The notes beneath the pieces are model-generated. The model worked only from the letters and a program-made list of their open reading frames with translations, made no database searches and was not told where the DNA came from. Of a stretch of 64,000 bases of DNA, positions 1 to 8,413 are shown in pieces. The translations under genes were made by a program, and so were the position numbers. The stretch is from Micropruina sonneratiae (GTDB lineage Bacteria; Actinomycetota; Actinomycetes; Propionibacteriales; Propionibacteriaceae). Each line of letters begins with the position of its first letter. The stretch's first letter is position 1. The stretch spans positions 395,181-459,180 of the forward strand of contig NZ_JAPDHX010000001.1 of the NCBI RefSeq assembly GCF_025972045.1, read 5' to 3'.

Positions 1-211
1 GCTCGGTGAAGCCGGCCAGTTCTGCCGTGCGGCGCGCCCGCAGCCGGGGACTCGCCAGCACCAGCCCGAACTCGCTCGGGTCGAGACGGGTGCGCAGCGC
101 CCTGGCCTGCTCCTCGCCCTGCTCGGTCAGGTCGAGGTCGGTGTAGGAGGTGTGCTGGCCGGACTTGCTCCATTCGGTCTGGCCGTGACGGACGAGGTAC
201 AGCAGAGTCAT
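1..211 (-). CDS. Histidine phosphatase family protein (partial, runs off the left edge)
   Basis: The first 70 residues are present; the C-terminus lies outside the window. The protein opens with MTLLYLVRHGQTEWS, which contains the RHG phospho-acceptor motif (RHGQTEW) of the phosphoglycerate mutase/acid phosphatase superfamily. This is followed by a T-DLDLTEQGEEQA segment and by SPRLRARRTAE, which carries the second phosphate-binding arginine of the family. The substrate cannot be told from this part. It is divergent from the zinc-ribbon gene at 306. In mycobacteria the zinc-ribbon gene Rv2229c neighbours Rv2228c, which has a histidine phosphatase domain, so the pairing fits. The family call is firm; the specific function is open. 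Confidence 0.85.
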   Translation of the reverse strand, partial: MTLLYLVRHGQTEWSKSGQHTSYTDLDLTEQGEEQARALRTRLDPSEFGLVLASPRLRARRTAELAGFTE

Positions 212-305
212 GGGTTCATCTAACCCCCTCCGGGCCGGGTGCGCAGCCCGGTCGGCGTCCGGGGCGACCCGCTAGAGTCGGAGGCCACAACTCCAGGAGG
301 TCGGA

Positions 306-1049
306 ATGCAGGCTGCTGCCACCGCTCAATCGAAGCTGCTGGACGTGCAGTCGGTCGACACCGCGATCGCGCAACTGGAGCACCGCCGCCGGTCGCTGCC
401 CGAGTTGGCCCTGATCGCCGAGAAGCAGCAGGAGCGGCGCCGGCAGGGTGAGGAGCTGATCGCCGCCAACACCGCCGTCAGCGACCTGGAACTCGAACTC
501 GACAAGGCAGAGTCCGACCTCGAGCCGGTGCGGCAGCGGCTCGAGCGCGACCAGCAGCGGGTGGACTCCGGCAGCGTCACCGACCCCAAGCAGCTCAACG
601 CGCTGCTGGACGAGATCGCCCACCTGAAGCGCCGGATCAGCGACCTCGAGGACGTCCAGCTCGAGGTGATGGAACGGCACGAGCAGGCCACCGCCGTGCG
701 GGACGGGATCACCGCCGCCCGGGCCGCGGGTGAGGGCGAGCTGCGGGCCCTGCTGGCGGCGCGTGACGAGCAGTTGGGCGAACTGGACGCCGAACTGGCC
801 CAGCACCGCGGCGTCCGTGAGGCGGCGGCGGCGCAACTTCCCGCCGAGCTGCTGGACCTTTACGATCGGATCCGCGCCAGGAGCGGCGGCATCGGGGCGG
901 CGGCGCTGGTGCGCCGGCGCTGCTCGGGCTGCCAACTGGAGGCCAACTCGTCCGATCTGGCCCGCTACCGGGCGGCGGCGGCCGACGAGGTGCTGCGCTG
1001 CGAGGAGTGCAACCGCATCCTGGTCAGGACGGCGGACTCCGGCCTGTAG
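306..1049 (+). CDS. C4-type zinc ribbon domain protein (DUF164 family)
   Basis: The 247-residue protein has a long, charged, heptad-rich N-terminal part (about residues 5-175) predicted to form a coiled-coil hairpin. A C-terminal zinc ribbon has cysteine pairs at about 206/209 (CSGC) and 232/235 (CEEC). This is the layout of the widespread DUF164 family, whose exact role in actinobacteria is unclear; a nucleic-acid-associated or scaffold role is usually inferred. AGGAGG lies 6 bp before the ATG, and a TAGAGT -10-like hexamer lies upstream near 273. It is the first gene of the conserved backbone seen in this window. Family assignment is strong, function unknown. Confidence 0.88.
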   Translation: MQAAATAQSKLLDVQSVDTAIAQLEHRRRSLPELALIAEKQQERRRQGEELIAANTAVSDLELELDKAESDLEPVRQRLERDQQRVDSGSVTDPKQLNALLDEIAHLKRRISDLEDVQLEVMERHEQATAVRDGITAARAAGEGELRALLAARDEQLGELDAELAQHRGVREAAAAQLPAELLDLYDRIRARSGGIGAAALVRRRCSGCQLEANSSDLARYRAAAADEVLRCEECNRILVRTADSGL

Positions 1050-1094
1050 GCCGGGCCGGTACCAGTCGCCCGGGGCCGCTCCGCCGCGGCGTCC

Positions 1095-1194
1095 GTTCTC
1101 AGCAACGCCGACCACTGGCAGGAACCGTGGCTACTTTCGTGTTGTGACGCGAAAGTAGTCACCGTTCCCGAGAACACTGGGCGTTGCAGAGAAC
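1095..1194. repeat. 100-bp palindromic repeat, copy A
   Basis: This is one of four intergenic copies, each exactly 100 bp from GTTCTC to GAGAAC. The outer arms contain GCAACGCC and GGCGTTGC, and the inner arms contain CTACTTTCG and CGAAAGTAG around the centre. It lies between the stop of the zinc-ribbon gene and the start of the phospholipase D-like gene, both on the plus strand. It could fold as a large cruciform or hairpin and act as a terminator for the upstream gene. No coding role is visible. Confidence 0.85.
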
Positions 1195-1248
1195 CACCCA
1201 CCCCCGGCGACCAGGTATCAACCAGCCGCCGCGGCATTACCTTGAGAC

Positions 1249-2982
1249 ATGCGGTTCCGGTCACGCTCGGTTCGGGGCATCCGGGCCTACGCCGTCTGCG
1301 GCGTGAACACCGTCTCGTTCGCGTTCACCGCGACAGACTTCGCCCGCAAGGGCCTGCTGGGCTTCTGCGTCGAACGCGCCGCCGAGGGCGGGCCCTTTCT
1401 GTGGTTGCGCGGCTTCAAGGTGTTCCGCTCGCTGGTGCCCGACCCGAAGCCCGAGGACGACGTGTCCACCTACACCCACCCGATCCAGGCGCTGGTCTGG
1501 GACGACTTCACGCTGCGCCCCGGCACCACCTACACCTATCGCTTCCACCCGATGCGCGGGACGCCGGCCAAACCTCGCCGGAACCTGCCGATCGTGATCA
1601 CCGTGCGCAGCGAACCGCTGCTCGGCGGCGTCCACGACGTCATGTTCAACCGCGGGGTCGCCTCCAGCCAGGCGTACATGCGGCAGTTCGCCGGCAAGCC
1701 GCCGGACGAGCAGCCCACCCCGGAGCGACGCCAGGCCGCCCTCGACTGGCTGAGCCGCGACCTGGACGAGGTGCTGCTCGGGGTGATCGGTGCCGCCGGA
1801 CCCGGTGACGCCCTGCACGGCGCGTTCTACGAGTTCACCTACGCTCCCGTCCTGGACGCCCTCGTCGCGGCCGCCGGACGCGGTGCCGAGGTCAGGCTGG
1901 TCGTCGATTTCAAGGATGTCGGCGGCGGTCCCCGTGCCGCCAGCGTCGCCGCGATCGCTGCGGCGGGCTTCCCCGAGGGAACCATCATTCCCCGCGAGGC
2001 TCGGGTCTCCGCGATCGCCCACAACAAGTTCCTGGTGGTCAGCCGGGAGGGTCTGCCCACCGCTGTGTGGACGGGCTCCACCAACCTGACGATGGGCGGG
2101 GTGCACGGCCAGTCCAACGTCGGTCACCTGGTCAACGACGCCGCCGTGGCCGCCAGGTACCACGAGTACTGGGCCCTGTTGGCCACCGATCCCGGCGGAC
2201 GCCGCGAGGACGCCGCCGCGGCGAAGCGGGCCGCCAACGCCGCCTACCTGGCCGCCGTCACCGCACTCAGCCCGGCGCCGGCCGACCGGGCCGGGGTGGC
2301 GTCCGGGACGACGCCGGTCTTCAGCCCGCGCACCGACCTGGGCGCGCTCGAGCTGTACGCCAGGCTGATCGGCGCCGACGCGACGTCACTGGTGTGCGCC
2401 ACCTTCGCCTTCGGCATCGCCCAGCAGATCCAGGACGCCGCCGCGGCCGGCACCCCCGACGGACCGCTGCGGTTCTTCCTGCTGGAGGCGCGCGGGACGG
2501 CGACGGTGCGGCTGGACGCCAGCCGGAACGTCTACCAGGCCTGGGGCTCGGAACTGAACCACCCGCTCGGCCGCTGGGTGGCCGAGACGACCACCCGTGA
2601 GCTCGGCCTGAACCGGCACGTGGCCTACATCCACGACAAGTTCCTGCTCTGCGACCCGCTCGGGCCCGACCCCGTCGTCGTCACCGGCTCGGCCAACTTC
2701 TCCCGCGCCTCGACGCTCGACAACGACGAGAACATGATCATCGTCCGCGGCGACCGGCGCGTGGCCGACATCTACTTCACCGAGTTCAACCGCCTGTTCT
2801 TCCACTACTACTTCCGCTCGGTGGTGTCCCGGGTGACGTCGGGCGACGACGCCCCGGCGTCCGACCAGCACGCGATGAACCTGGTCGAGGACGACACCTG
2901 GACGGCCAAGTACGCGCCGGGCACGCTGCGCGCGAAGCGGGTGGCGAAACTGGCCGAGATGGCGGGCCCGGAGCAGGGCTGA
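1249..2982 (+). CDS. Phospholipase D-like domain protein
   Basis: The 577-residue protein has two phospholipase D-like halves. The first HKD-type motif is at residues 258-265 (HNKFLVVS), followed by GSTNLT at 276-281. The second is at 462-469 (HDKFLLCD), followed by TGSANFS at 479-485. The second motif is complete (H462, K464, D469). In the first, the aspartate position is a serine (S265). Residues 1-125 are a beta-rich region without recognised motifs, and there is no signal peptide or membrane segment. The substrate (phospholipid, nucleic acid or other phosphodiester) cannot be inferred. A TACCTT -10 hexamer ends 5 nt before the ATG, so the message is probably leaderless. Confidence 0.82.
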   Translation: MRFRSRSVRGIRAYAVCGVNTVSFAFTATDFARKGLLGFCVERAAEGGPFLWLRGFKVFRSLVPDPKPEDDVSTYTHPIQALVWDDFTLRPGTTYTYRFHPMRGTPAKPRRNLPIVITVRSEPLLGGVHDVMFNRGVASSQAYMRQFAGKPPDEQPTPERRQAALDWLSRDLDEVLLGVIGAAGPGDALHGAFYEFTYAPVLDALVAAAGRGAEVRLVVDFKDVGGGPRAASVAAIAAAGFPEGTIIPREARVSAIAHNKFLVVSREGLPTAVWTGSTNLTMGGVHGQSNVGHLVNDAAVAARYHEYWALLATDPGGRREDAAAAKRAANAAYLAAVTALSPAPADRAGVASGTTPVFSPRTDLGALELYARLIGADATSLVCATFAFGIAQQIQDAAAAGTPDGPLRFFLLEARGTATVRLDASRNVYQAWGSELNHPLGRWVAETTTRELGLNRHVAYIHDKFLLCDPLGPDPVVVTGSANFSRASTLDNDENMIIVRGDRRVADIYFTEFNRLFFHYYFRSVVSRVTSGDDAPASDQHAMNLVEDDTWTAKYAPGTLRAKRVAKLAEMAGPEQG

Positions 2983-2993
2983 GCGGGCGTGTT

Positions 2994-3159
2994 GAACCAC
3001 TTTGTGGTTGATTGGGGAGCGCTTGCAGGCCTCGCCCGTCGCTGAGAACCGCTTTATGGTTGATATCAATACCCACCGGGGGTATCCATATCCACCACAA
3101 AACGGTTCCAGTGCTCAGGGGTGCCGATCAACGTGCTGATATCAACCACAAAGTGGTTC
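2994..3159. repeat. Nested inverted repeat with four copies of a 19-23 bp motif
   Basis: Four related motifs occur: 2994-3012 and 3046-3068 in one orientation (GAACCACTTTGTGGTTGAT type), and 3088-3108 and 3138-3159 in the opposite orientation (ATCAACCACAAAGTGGTTC type). Each motif is itself a small dyad (AACCAC/GTGGTT around AAA). The motifs are spaced about 51-52 bp apart within each pair, so the whole region is one larger imperfect palindrome centred near 3077. It lies between two convergent genes. It may act as a bidirectional terminator, a protein-binding array or a REP-like element. It is distinct from the 100-bp palindrome family. Confidence 0.75.
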
Positions 3160-3217
3160 GAGGCCGAGCTGTCGTAACAGCCCGGCTTCGGGGTGCGCCG
3201 GATTGGCGGGCGCAGGC

Positions 3218-3529
3218 TCAGCGCCCGGCGTCCGACACCAGGTGCGCGGTGCCGGCGGTGACCGCGGTGACGGCCAGCACCGAGGGCCAGGCGCCGATCT
3301 TCTTCGCCAGCGGGTGCGAGGCCCCGAACGCCGTCACGTACAGCGCCGCCAGTCCAAGCGCGCCCGGCCAGCTGTGCCGGGCCAGCCAGGTGCGCCCGGC
3401 CCAGGCGCCGGCGAGCCCCAGCAGCACGCCGCCCAGCGGTCGCACGCCGGTCTCGCGGGCGGTCAGCCACCCGCCGATCAGGCCGACGGTGGTGACGGCG
3501 GCGGTGTTCACGTCCCTGGCAGCTTTCAT
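3218..3529 (-). CDS. Small integral membrane protein, unknown function
   Basis: This 103-residue, strongly hydrophobic protein has about three transmembrane stretches: residues 10-24, 30-47 and 55-70, with a possible fourth near 82-97. It starts MKAARDVNTAAV with a short positive N-terminus. I do not recognise the family. It is convergent with the phospholipase D-like gene and divergent from the membrane hydrolase at 3619, with only about 90 bp between the start codons. Coding is supported by the consistent hydrophobic pattern and GC-rich third positions; no function is proposed. Confidence 0.6.
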   Translation of the reverse strand: MKAARDVNTAAVTTVGLIGGWLTARETGVRPLGGVLLGLAGAWAGRTWLARHSWPGALGLAALYVTAFGASHPLAKKIGAWPSVLAVTAVTAGTAHLVSDAGR

Positions 3530-3618
3530 GCCCCCAGCCTAGGGGCCCCGGTCGGGCCCAGCGGGGCGCCGCGGGCGGCGCGTACTAGGGTGAGCGCAGG
3601 TGGAGTCAGGGGGTCTGG

Positions 3619-5409
3619 ATGGGCGCCTTCTCGGGTGTCGGGCTGGTGCTGGGCCTGGTCATGTTCCTGATCTCGTTCGCTCCGAGCCTGCTGCCGCGGC
3701 AGTGGCTGTGGCAGGGCCTGGTGGGCGGCTTCAGCGCCGCGGTGGGCTACCTGATCGGCACCGTGGCCGAACTGACCGCGGACGCCCTGTTGCGGCTGGT
3801 GGGCCTGGAGGTCCAAGTCCACTGGAGGCCGCCGGGCGGCTTCCTCATCCTGGGTGCTCTCGGCATCGCGCTGCTCATGCTGGCCTGGTGGTGGTCGGTC
3901 CGCGAGCACCGGGTCACGGCTCGCCTGGTCGACATGCCGCAGCGCCCGATGTGGCACGACATCGCCGCCACTGTGGTGGCCCTGGTCGTGTTGGCCGTCC
4001 TGATGGGGCTGATCGCGCTGGTGCTGCTGCTGGCCACCTGGATCAGCCGCGGCCTCGACCTGTTCCTGCCCTCGCTGCTGTCGGCGCTCGCCGCCATCGT
4101 GGTGGCGTTCCTGGTCGTCCGGATGGTGAACCGGATGGTCGTCCACCGGGCGCTGGCCCGGGTGTCGCGCCAGGCCGACCGGCTCAACCGGCGGCGTCCG
4201 CAGGGCCTGACCGCCCCCGAGTTGCCGACCCGTAGCGGTTCGCCCGACTCGGCCCAGCAGTGGGACGCTCTCGGCCGGCGCGGCCAGATCTTCACCGCCT
4301 GCGGCCCGCTGGCGGCCGACATCGCGGCCGTCACCGGTGCACCCGCGGTCGAGCCGATCCGCGTCTACACCGCGCTCGGAGACGTGCCGGCCCGGCCCGA
4401 CGCCCACGACAACGCCGTCGAGGAAGCGGTCGAGACCGCGATGGCGGAGGTACGCCGCACCGGAGCGCTGCAGCGGGGCACCCTCGTCGTCGACACCCCG
4501 GCAGGCCGCGGCTGGGTGGACGAGTTCTCGGTGCAGGCGGTCGAGTACCTGACCGGCGGCGACTGCGCCACGATCTCGGTCCAGTATTCGAAGCTGGCCA
4601 GCGCCTTCGTCTTCATCGCCGACCGGGAAACCCCGCGGAACTGCGCCCGGGCCCTGCTCCGCGCGCTCGAGGAGGCCATCGCCGAGCTGCCCGCCGACCG
4701 GCGTCCGCGGGTGTACGCCAGCGGCGAGTCGCTGGGCTCCTACGGGGGCCACGGGGCCTTCATCGACGCCGCGGACATGCTGGCCCGGCTGGACGGCGCC
4801 GTCTGGGTCGGGACGCCTGGCTTCACCCAGATCCACCGCGACCTGACCCGGTCCCGGATGCGCGGCTCGCCCGAGATCACCCCGGTGATCGACAACGGCC
4901 GGCACTTCCGCTTCGTCACCAAGCCCACCGAGCTGGTTGCGGACGCCTACGGCCGGGCGCTGGGCCCGTGGGAGAGCCCGCGGATCGTCTACGCCCAGCA
5001 TGCGTCGGACCCGATGTGCCGGTTCACCGGCGACCTCGCCTGGCGCGAGCCCGACTGGATGCGCGAACGGGCCGGCAGCGACGTCAACCCGTCGCTGCGC
5101 TGGTGGCCGCTGGTCACCTGGTTCCAGACCTGCACCGACATGCTGACCAGCCTGGACACCCCGGCCGGACACGGGCACATCTACGAGGACGAACTGGTGC
5201 CGCTGTGGGCGGCGGTGCTGCGGCGCACCGACGCCCCGCTCACCGCGATCGTCGAGGCGATCAAGGTTTCGGTCTCCCGGTTGCGCCGGCCGAACCGGCT
5301 GGCCGGCGGCGGGTCGTCGGGCTCGACCACGGCGTCCGGCCTCGATCCTGGGCCGCAACTGCGCGGCGCCGAACCGGCCGGCTCGGGCTACGACGTGCTC
5401 GCCGGCTGA
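3619..5409 (+). CDS. Membrane-anchored alpha/beta hydrolase family protein (DUF2319-like)
   Basis: The 596-residue protein has an N-terminal membrane domain (roughly residues 1-180) with about four transmembrane segments, opening with SGVGLVLGLVMFLISF and SLLPRQWLWQ. A soluble alpha/beta hydrolase domain follows. Its nucleophile elbow is GESLGSYGG (GxSxG) near residue 375. This two-part layout matches the actinobacterial alpha/beta-hydrolase family with the conserved N-terminal membrane domain. The substrate is unknown; an active-site serine facing the membrane suggests lipid or ester substrates, which is inference. A GGGGG-rich ribosome binding site precedes the ATG, and a TAGGGT -10 lies near 3587. 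The next gene follows 51 bp after the stop. Confidence 0.82.
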   Translation: MGAFSGVGLVLGLVMFLISFAPSLLPRQWLWQGLVGGFSAAVGYLIGTVAELTADALLRLVGLEVQVHWRPPGGFLILGALGIALLMLAWWWSVREHRVTARLVDMPQRPMWHDIAATVVALVVLAVLMGLIALVLLLATWISRGLDLFLPSLLSALAAIVVAFLVVRMVNRMVVHRALARVSRQADRLNRRRPQGLTAPELPTRSGSPDSAQQWDALGRRGQIFTACGPLAADIAAVTGAPAVEPIRVYTALGDVPARPDAHDNAVEEAVETAMAEVRRTGALQRGTLVVDTPAGRGWVDEFSVQAVEYLTGGDCATISVQYSKLASAFVFIADRETPRNCARALLRALEEAIAELPADRRPRVYASGESLGSYGGHGAFIDAADMLARLDGAVWVGTPGFTQIHRDLTRSRMRGSPEITPVIDNGRHFRFVTKPTELVADAYGRALGPWESPRIVYAQHASDPMCRFTGDLAWREPDWMRERAGSDVNPSLRWWPLVTWFQTCTDMLTSLDTPAGHGHIYEDELVPLWAAVLRRTDAPLTAIVEAIKVSVSRLRRPNRLAGGGSSGSTTASGLDPGPQLRGAEPAGSGYDVLAG

Positions 5410-5460
5410 CAACGGCCCCCACACCACTAGGGTGAACGCGAACCTGAACGGAGGTCACCG

Positions 5461-6891
5461 ATGCCCAGCCGTCTCGTCGCCTTCCTCGAGGAGGTGCCCG
5501 CCCCGCTGCGTGAGGGGCTCGCCCAGCTCCGCTCCGAACTCGGCGTGCCCGACGGTTTCGACCCCGAGGTGATCGAGGCCGCCCAGCGGGCCGCCGACGG
5601 CGTCCGGCTGCCCGACGCCGACCTCACCGGGGTGCCGTTCGTCACCATCGATCCCGAGGGTTCGATGGACCTCGACCAGGCCCTGCACATCGAACCCGAG
5701 GGCGAAGGCTTCCTGGTGCGCTACGCGATCGCCGACGTCGCTGCGTTCGTCGAGCCCGGCGGCGTGATCGACGACGAGTGCCACCAGCGCGTCGAGACGC
5801 TGTACGCACCGAGCCGGCGAACCCCGCTGCATCCCGAGATGCTCAGCGAGAACGCCGCCAGCCTGCTGCCCGACCAGCTGCGCCCGGCCCTGGTCTGGGA
5901 GTTGCACCTTGACGCTGCGGGCGCCCCCACCCGCACGTCGGTGGCGAGGGCCAGGGTGCGCAGCCGCCGCCGCTACTCCTACGCCGAAGTGCAGCAACTG
6001 CTCGACTCGGGGCAGGCCGACGAGGTGCTGCAGCTGCTCGAGAGGGTGGGCCGGCTGCGCGAGCGGGCAGAGGTCGAGCGCGGCGGCGTCAGCCTCAACG
6101 TGCCCGAGCAGGAGGTGAGCGTCGAGGGCGGCACCTGGACGTTGCAGTTCCGCAGCAGCCTGCCGTGCGAGGGCTGGAACGCGCAGATCTCGCTGCTGAC
6201 CGGCATGGAGGCCGCGCGGATGATGCTGGCGGGCCGGGTGGGCATCCTGCGTACCCTTCCACCCGCCGAGGACCACGCCGTCAACCGATTGCGGCGCACC
6301 GCACAGGGTCTCGGCATCTCGTGGCCGCAGCGGCAGTCCTACCCCGACTTCGTCCGCGGTCTCGACCCGGGCGTCCCGCGCGAGGCGGCGATGCTGAACT
6401 CCTGTACCACGCTGTTCCGGGGCGCCGGTTACGACGCCTTCGACGGCACCGCGCCGCGGGGGATCGAGCACGCCGCCATCGCCGCGCCGTACGCGCACGT
6501 CACCGCGCCGCTACGCCGGCTCGCCGATCGCTACGCAGGGGAGATCTGCGTCGCGCTGTGTGCCGGCGAGCCGGTGCCGCAATGGGTGCTGGACGCCCTC
6601 GACGACCTGCCCAACGAGATGGAGGACTCCGCGCGCCGGTCGAGCCGCTACGAACGGGGCATCGTCGACCTGGTCGAGGCGATGGTGCTGGCGTCCCGGA
6701 TCGGGCAGGAGTTCGCCGGGCTGCTCATCGACGTCGACCCCGACCGTAAGGCCGGACGCCTGCAGTTGCCCGAGCCGGCCGTGGAGGCCCGGGTGAAGGG
6801 CGCCCGGCTGCGGCTGGGCCAGGAGGTGCGGGCGATCCTGGTCGCCGCCGACCTGATCAGGGGAAAGGTGGATTTCCGCGTCTTCGGCTGA
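5461..6891 (+). CDS. RNB domain exoribonuclease (RNase II/R-like)
   Basis: The 476-residue protein is built mainly of the RNB catalytic domain of 3'-to-5' exoribonucleases. The signature is near residues 60-100 (VTIDPEGSMDLDQALHIE, then YAIADVAAFVEPGG), with the aspartates that bind the catalytic magnesium ions. The later HVTAPLRRLADRY segment is the other RNB hallmark. The N-terminal cold-shock domains of full-length RNase R are absent, so it is the short actinobacterial form. A GGAGG site lies just upstream of the ATG and TAGGGT lies near 5427. It is convergent with the RTX-repeat gene across a hairpin terminator. Confidence 0.92.
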   Translation: MPSRLVAFLEEVPAPLREGLAQLRSELGVPDGFDPEVIEAAQRAADGVRLPDADLTGVPFVTIDPEGSMDLDQALHIEPEGEGFLVRYAIADVAAFVEPGGVIDDECHQRVETLYAPSRRTPLHPEMLSENAASLLPDQLRPALVWELHLDAAGAPTRTSVARARVRSRRRYSYAEVQQLLDSGQADEVLQLLERVGRLRERAEVERGGVSLNVPEQEVSVEGGTWTLQFRSSLPCEGWNAQISLLTGMEAARMMLAGRVGILRTLPPAEDHAVNRLRRTAQGLGISWPQRQSYPDFVRGLDPGVPREAAMLNSCTTLFRGAGYDAFDGTAPRGIEHAAIAAPYAHVTAPLRRLADRYAGEICVALCAGEPVPQWVLDALDDLPNEMEDSARRSSRYERGIVDLVEAMVLASRIGQEFAGLLIDVDPDRKAGRLQLPEPAVEARVKGARLRLGQEVRAILVAADLIRGKVDFRVFG

Positions 6892-6921
6892 ATGGGCGTC
6901 CGAGGTGTGGGGACATGCAAC

Positions 6922-6945
6922 GACCCCGGAGGCGTCCATCTCCGG
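6922..6945. terminator. Bidirectional hairpin terminator between convergent genes
   Basis: Perfect 8-bp arms CCCCGGAG (6922-6929) and CTCCGGGG (6938-6945) flank an 8-nt loop. The hairpin lies between the stop of the RNB gene and the stop of the RTX-repeat gene. There is no T-tract, as is usual for terminators in GC-rich actinobacteria. Confidence 0.7.
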
Positions 6946-6960
6946 GGCCGTGCGGAACGC

Positions 6961-7566
6961 TCAGTCGCGACCGTAGCGGTCCTCCCAACGGTCCTCTTCG
7001 CGCTCGGTGGCGTAGCGCTGCTTCACGGTGTCGGTGCCCGAGCCGCCGTAGAGCCGGTCGCTGCCCGGGCCGCCCTCGATCAGGTCGTGGCCGGATTTGC
7101 CGAACAGGGCGTCGTTGCCGCCCTCACCCTCGATGTGGTCGTTGCCGGTGCTGCCGTTGATCCGGTCGGAGCCCGAGCCGCCCTCGAGTTCGTCGTGGCC
7201 CGAGCCGCCGTGGATGTAGTCGTCGCCGCTCTCGCCGTCGATCTCGTCGTGGCCGGAGCCGCCGAAGAGCCGGTCGTTGCCGGAACCGCCCTCGATCTCG
7301 TCGTCGCCGGAGTCGCCGCAGATGATGTCGTTGCCGCCCTTGCCGTCGATCTCGTCGTCACCGCCGAGGCCGACGATGACGTCGCGGCCGCTGGTGCCGT
7401 TGATCTCGTCGTCGCCGTTGGTGCCGACGATGGTGGCCCGGTGGCCGTCGCAGTAGTAGGTCGCCGCCTCGGCGGTGGTGGCGCCGAACGCACTCAGGCC
7501 GAGGCCCAGGCCGACGGCGACGGGCAGCACGGCCCAGCGGCCGAGTCGGGTGATGGTGGGGGACAT
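6961..7566 (-). CDS. Secreted calcium-binding RTX-repeat protein
   Basis: The 201-residue protein has a Sec signal peptide (residues 1 to about 34, ending SAFGATTAEA). About 14 nonapeptide repeats of the hemolysin type follow, in the form GG-GNDxIxG, such as GGSGNDRLFG and GGDDEIDGK, from about residue 50 to 175. Such repeats form a calcium-loaded parallel beta-roll outside the cell. No enzymatic domain is attached, so it is a stand-alone beta-roll, possibly a surface or matrix protein. The C-terminus is charged (EREEDRWEDRYGRD). The strong DNA-level repetition in this gene is explained by the protein repeats. Confidence 0.85.
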   Translation of the reverse strand: MSPTITRLGRWAVLPVAVGLGLGLSAFGATTAEAATYYCDGHRATIVGTNGDDEINGTSGRDVIVGLGGDDEIDGKGGNDIICGDSGDDEIEGGSGNDRLFGGSGHDEIDGESGDDYIHGGSGHDELEGGSGSDRINGSTGNDHIEGEGGNDALFGKSGHDLIEGGPGSDRLYGGSGTDTVKQRYATEREEDRWEDRYGRD

Positions 7567-7667
7567 GGTGACTCCTTGGCGTCATTGGCCGGGCGCTCTG
7601 CCCGCTTGCCGAGTACTCAACCAACGGCGAATGAAACGCCGGTGACGTCCCGATGAGGAACCCCTCA

Positions 7668-8348
7668 TCAACCCCGTGCGGCGGGCACCGGTCCGAGTGG
7701 GGAGCGGAAGACCGCCAGGAAGTCGGCGACGGCGTCGACATCGCCGTGCACCTCGAGGAGCCCGGAGCGTTCGGCGTCCGCCGGGTCGAGGCCGTGCCAC
7801 AACACCCGGGTCAGGACGGCGGGGGTGGTGACGATCCTGGCCGTGGGCGTCCGCTCGCCGCTCGCCGGGCCGGGGTCACGGCTCACGTCCAGGCGCTCAT
7901 CGGTGATCACCACGGCGAACTCCTCACCGGACAGCTCGAGTACCACCCGCAGGTCGACCCCCGGGGCGCGCTCGGGGCGGAACACGGTGAGCAGAGCCAC
8001 CGCGGTGGCGTCCGGGCTGAGGGCGGGCGGGTGCTCCGGCAGCGGCAGCCGGCTGCCGAACCTGCCCAGGGCCACCAGCACCGGCTGCAGCTCGCGGCCA
8101 TGGTCGGTGAGCCGGTACACGCGCGGACGTCCCGGGCCGGTCAGCTGCGCACGCTCGGCGAGCCCGGCCGCCTCCAGGTCGCGCAGTCGCTGGGACAGCA
8201 TGTCGGGGGCGACCCTGCGCAGTGCGTGTTGCAGGTCGGTGTAGCGCTTCGGGCCCAGCAGCAGCTCGCGGACGATCAGCAGCGTCCACCGGTCGCCGAC
8301 GGTGTCGAGGGCCCGGGCGATCCCGCAAGAGTCGTCATAGCTGCGCAC
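7668..8348 (-). CDS. HxlR-family winged-helix transcriptional regulator
   Basis: The protein starts VRSYDDSCGIARALDTVGDRW, the typical HxlR N-terminus with a cysteine. The winged helix then reads LLIVRELLLGPKRYTDLQ, LSQRLRDLEAAGL and GRPRVYRLTDHG (residues about 20-95). A C-terminal region of about 130 residues probably forms a sterol-carrier-like ligand domain, as in longer members of the family. GTG at 8348 was chosen over the TTG codons at 8363 and 8372. A perfect TACAAT -10 hexamer lies 6 nt before the GTG, and the palindrome at 8365-8380 then falls between -10 and -35. It is divergent from the VOC gene, which it probably controls. Confidence 0.87.
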   Translation of the reverse strand: MRSYDDSCGIARALDTVGDRWTLLIVRELLLGPKRYTDLQHALRRVAPDMLSQRLRDLEAAGLAERAQLTGPGRPRVYRLTDHGRELQPVLVALGRFGSRLPLPEHPPALSPDATAVALLTVFRPERAPGVDLRVVLELSGEEFAVVITDERLDVSRDPGPASGERTPTARIVTTPAVLTRVLWHGLDPADAERSGLLEVHGDVDAVADFLAVFRSPLGPVPAARG

Positions 8349-8364
8349 ACCAGCATTGTACAAT

Positions 8365-8380
8365 CCAAGCAATTACTTGG
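8365..8380. promoter_or_regulatory. Palindromic operator of the HxlR/VOC divergent promoter
   Basis: CCAAGCAATTACTTGG is a 16-bp near-perfect palindrome in the short gap between the divergent HxlR and VOC genes. It lies just upstream of the regulator's TACAAT -10 and about 20-35 bp before the TAGAGT -10 (8401-8406) of the VOC gene. The position and the AT-rich core fit an HxlR-type binding site. Binding by this regulator is inferred. Confidence 0.65.
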
Positions 8381-8413
8381 AAAAACCTAGCTTAGAGTCC
8401 TAGAGTGCCGGGC

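Noticed and set aside
3526-5427. A 633-codon open frame on the minus strand opposite the membrane hydrolase gene
   Set aside because: It is a by-product of high GC at third positions. Its translation is low-complexity (RPGQ-rich) without motifs, while the plus strand encodes a recognisable membrane hydrolase.
6961-7566. Strong short-period DNA repetition that could be taken for a CRISPR or minisatellite
   Set aside because: It is fully explained by in-frame nonapeptide RTX repeats of a secreted protein.
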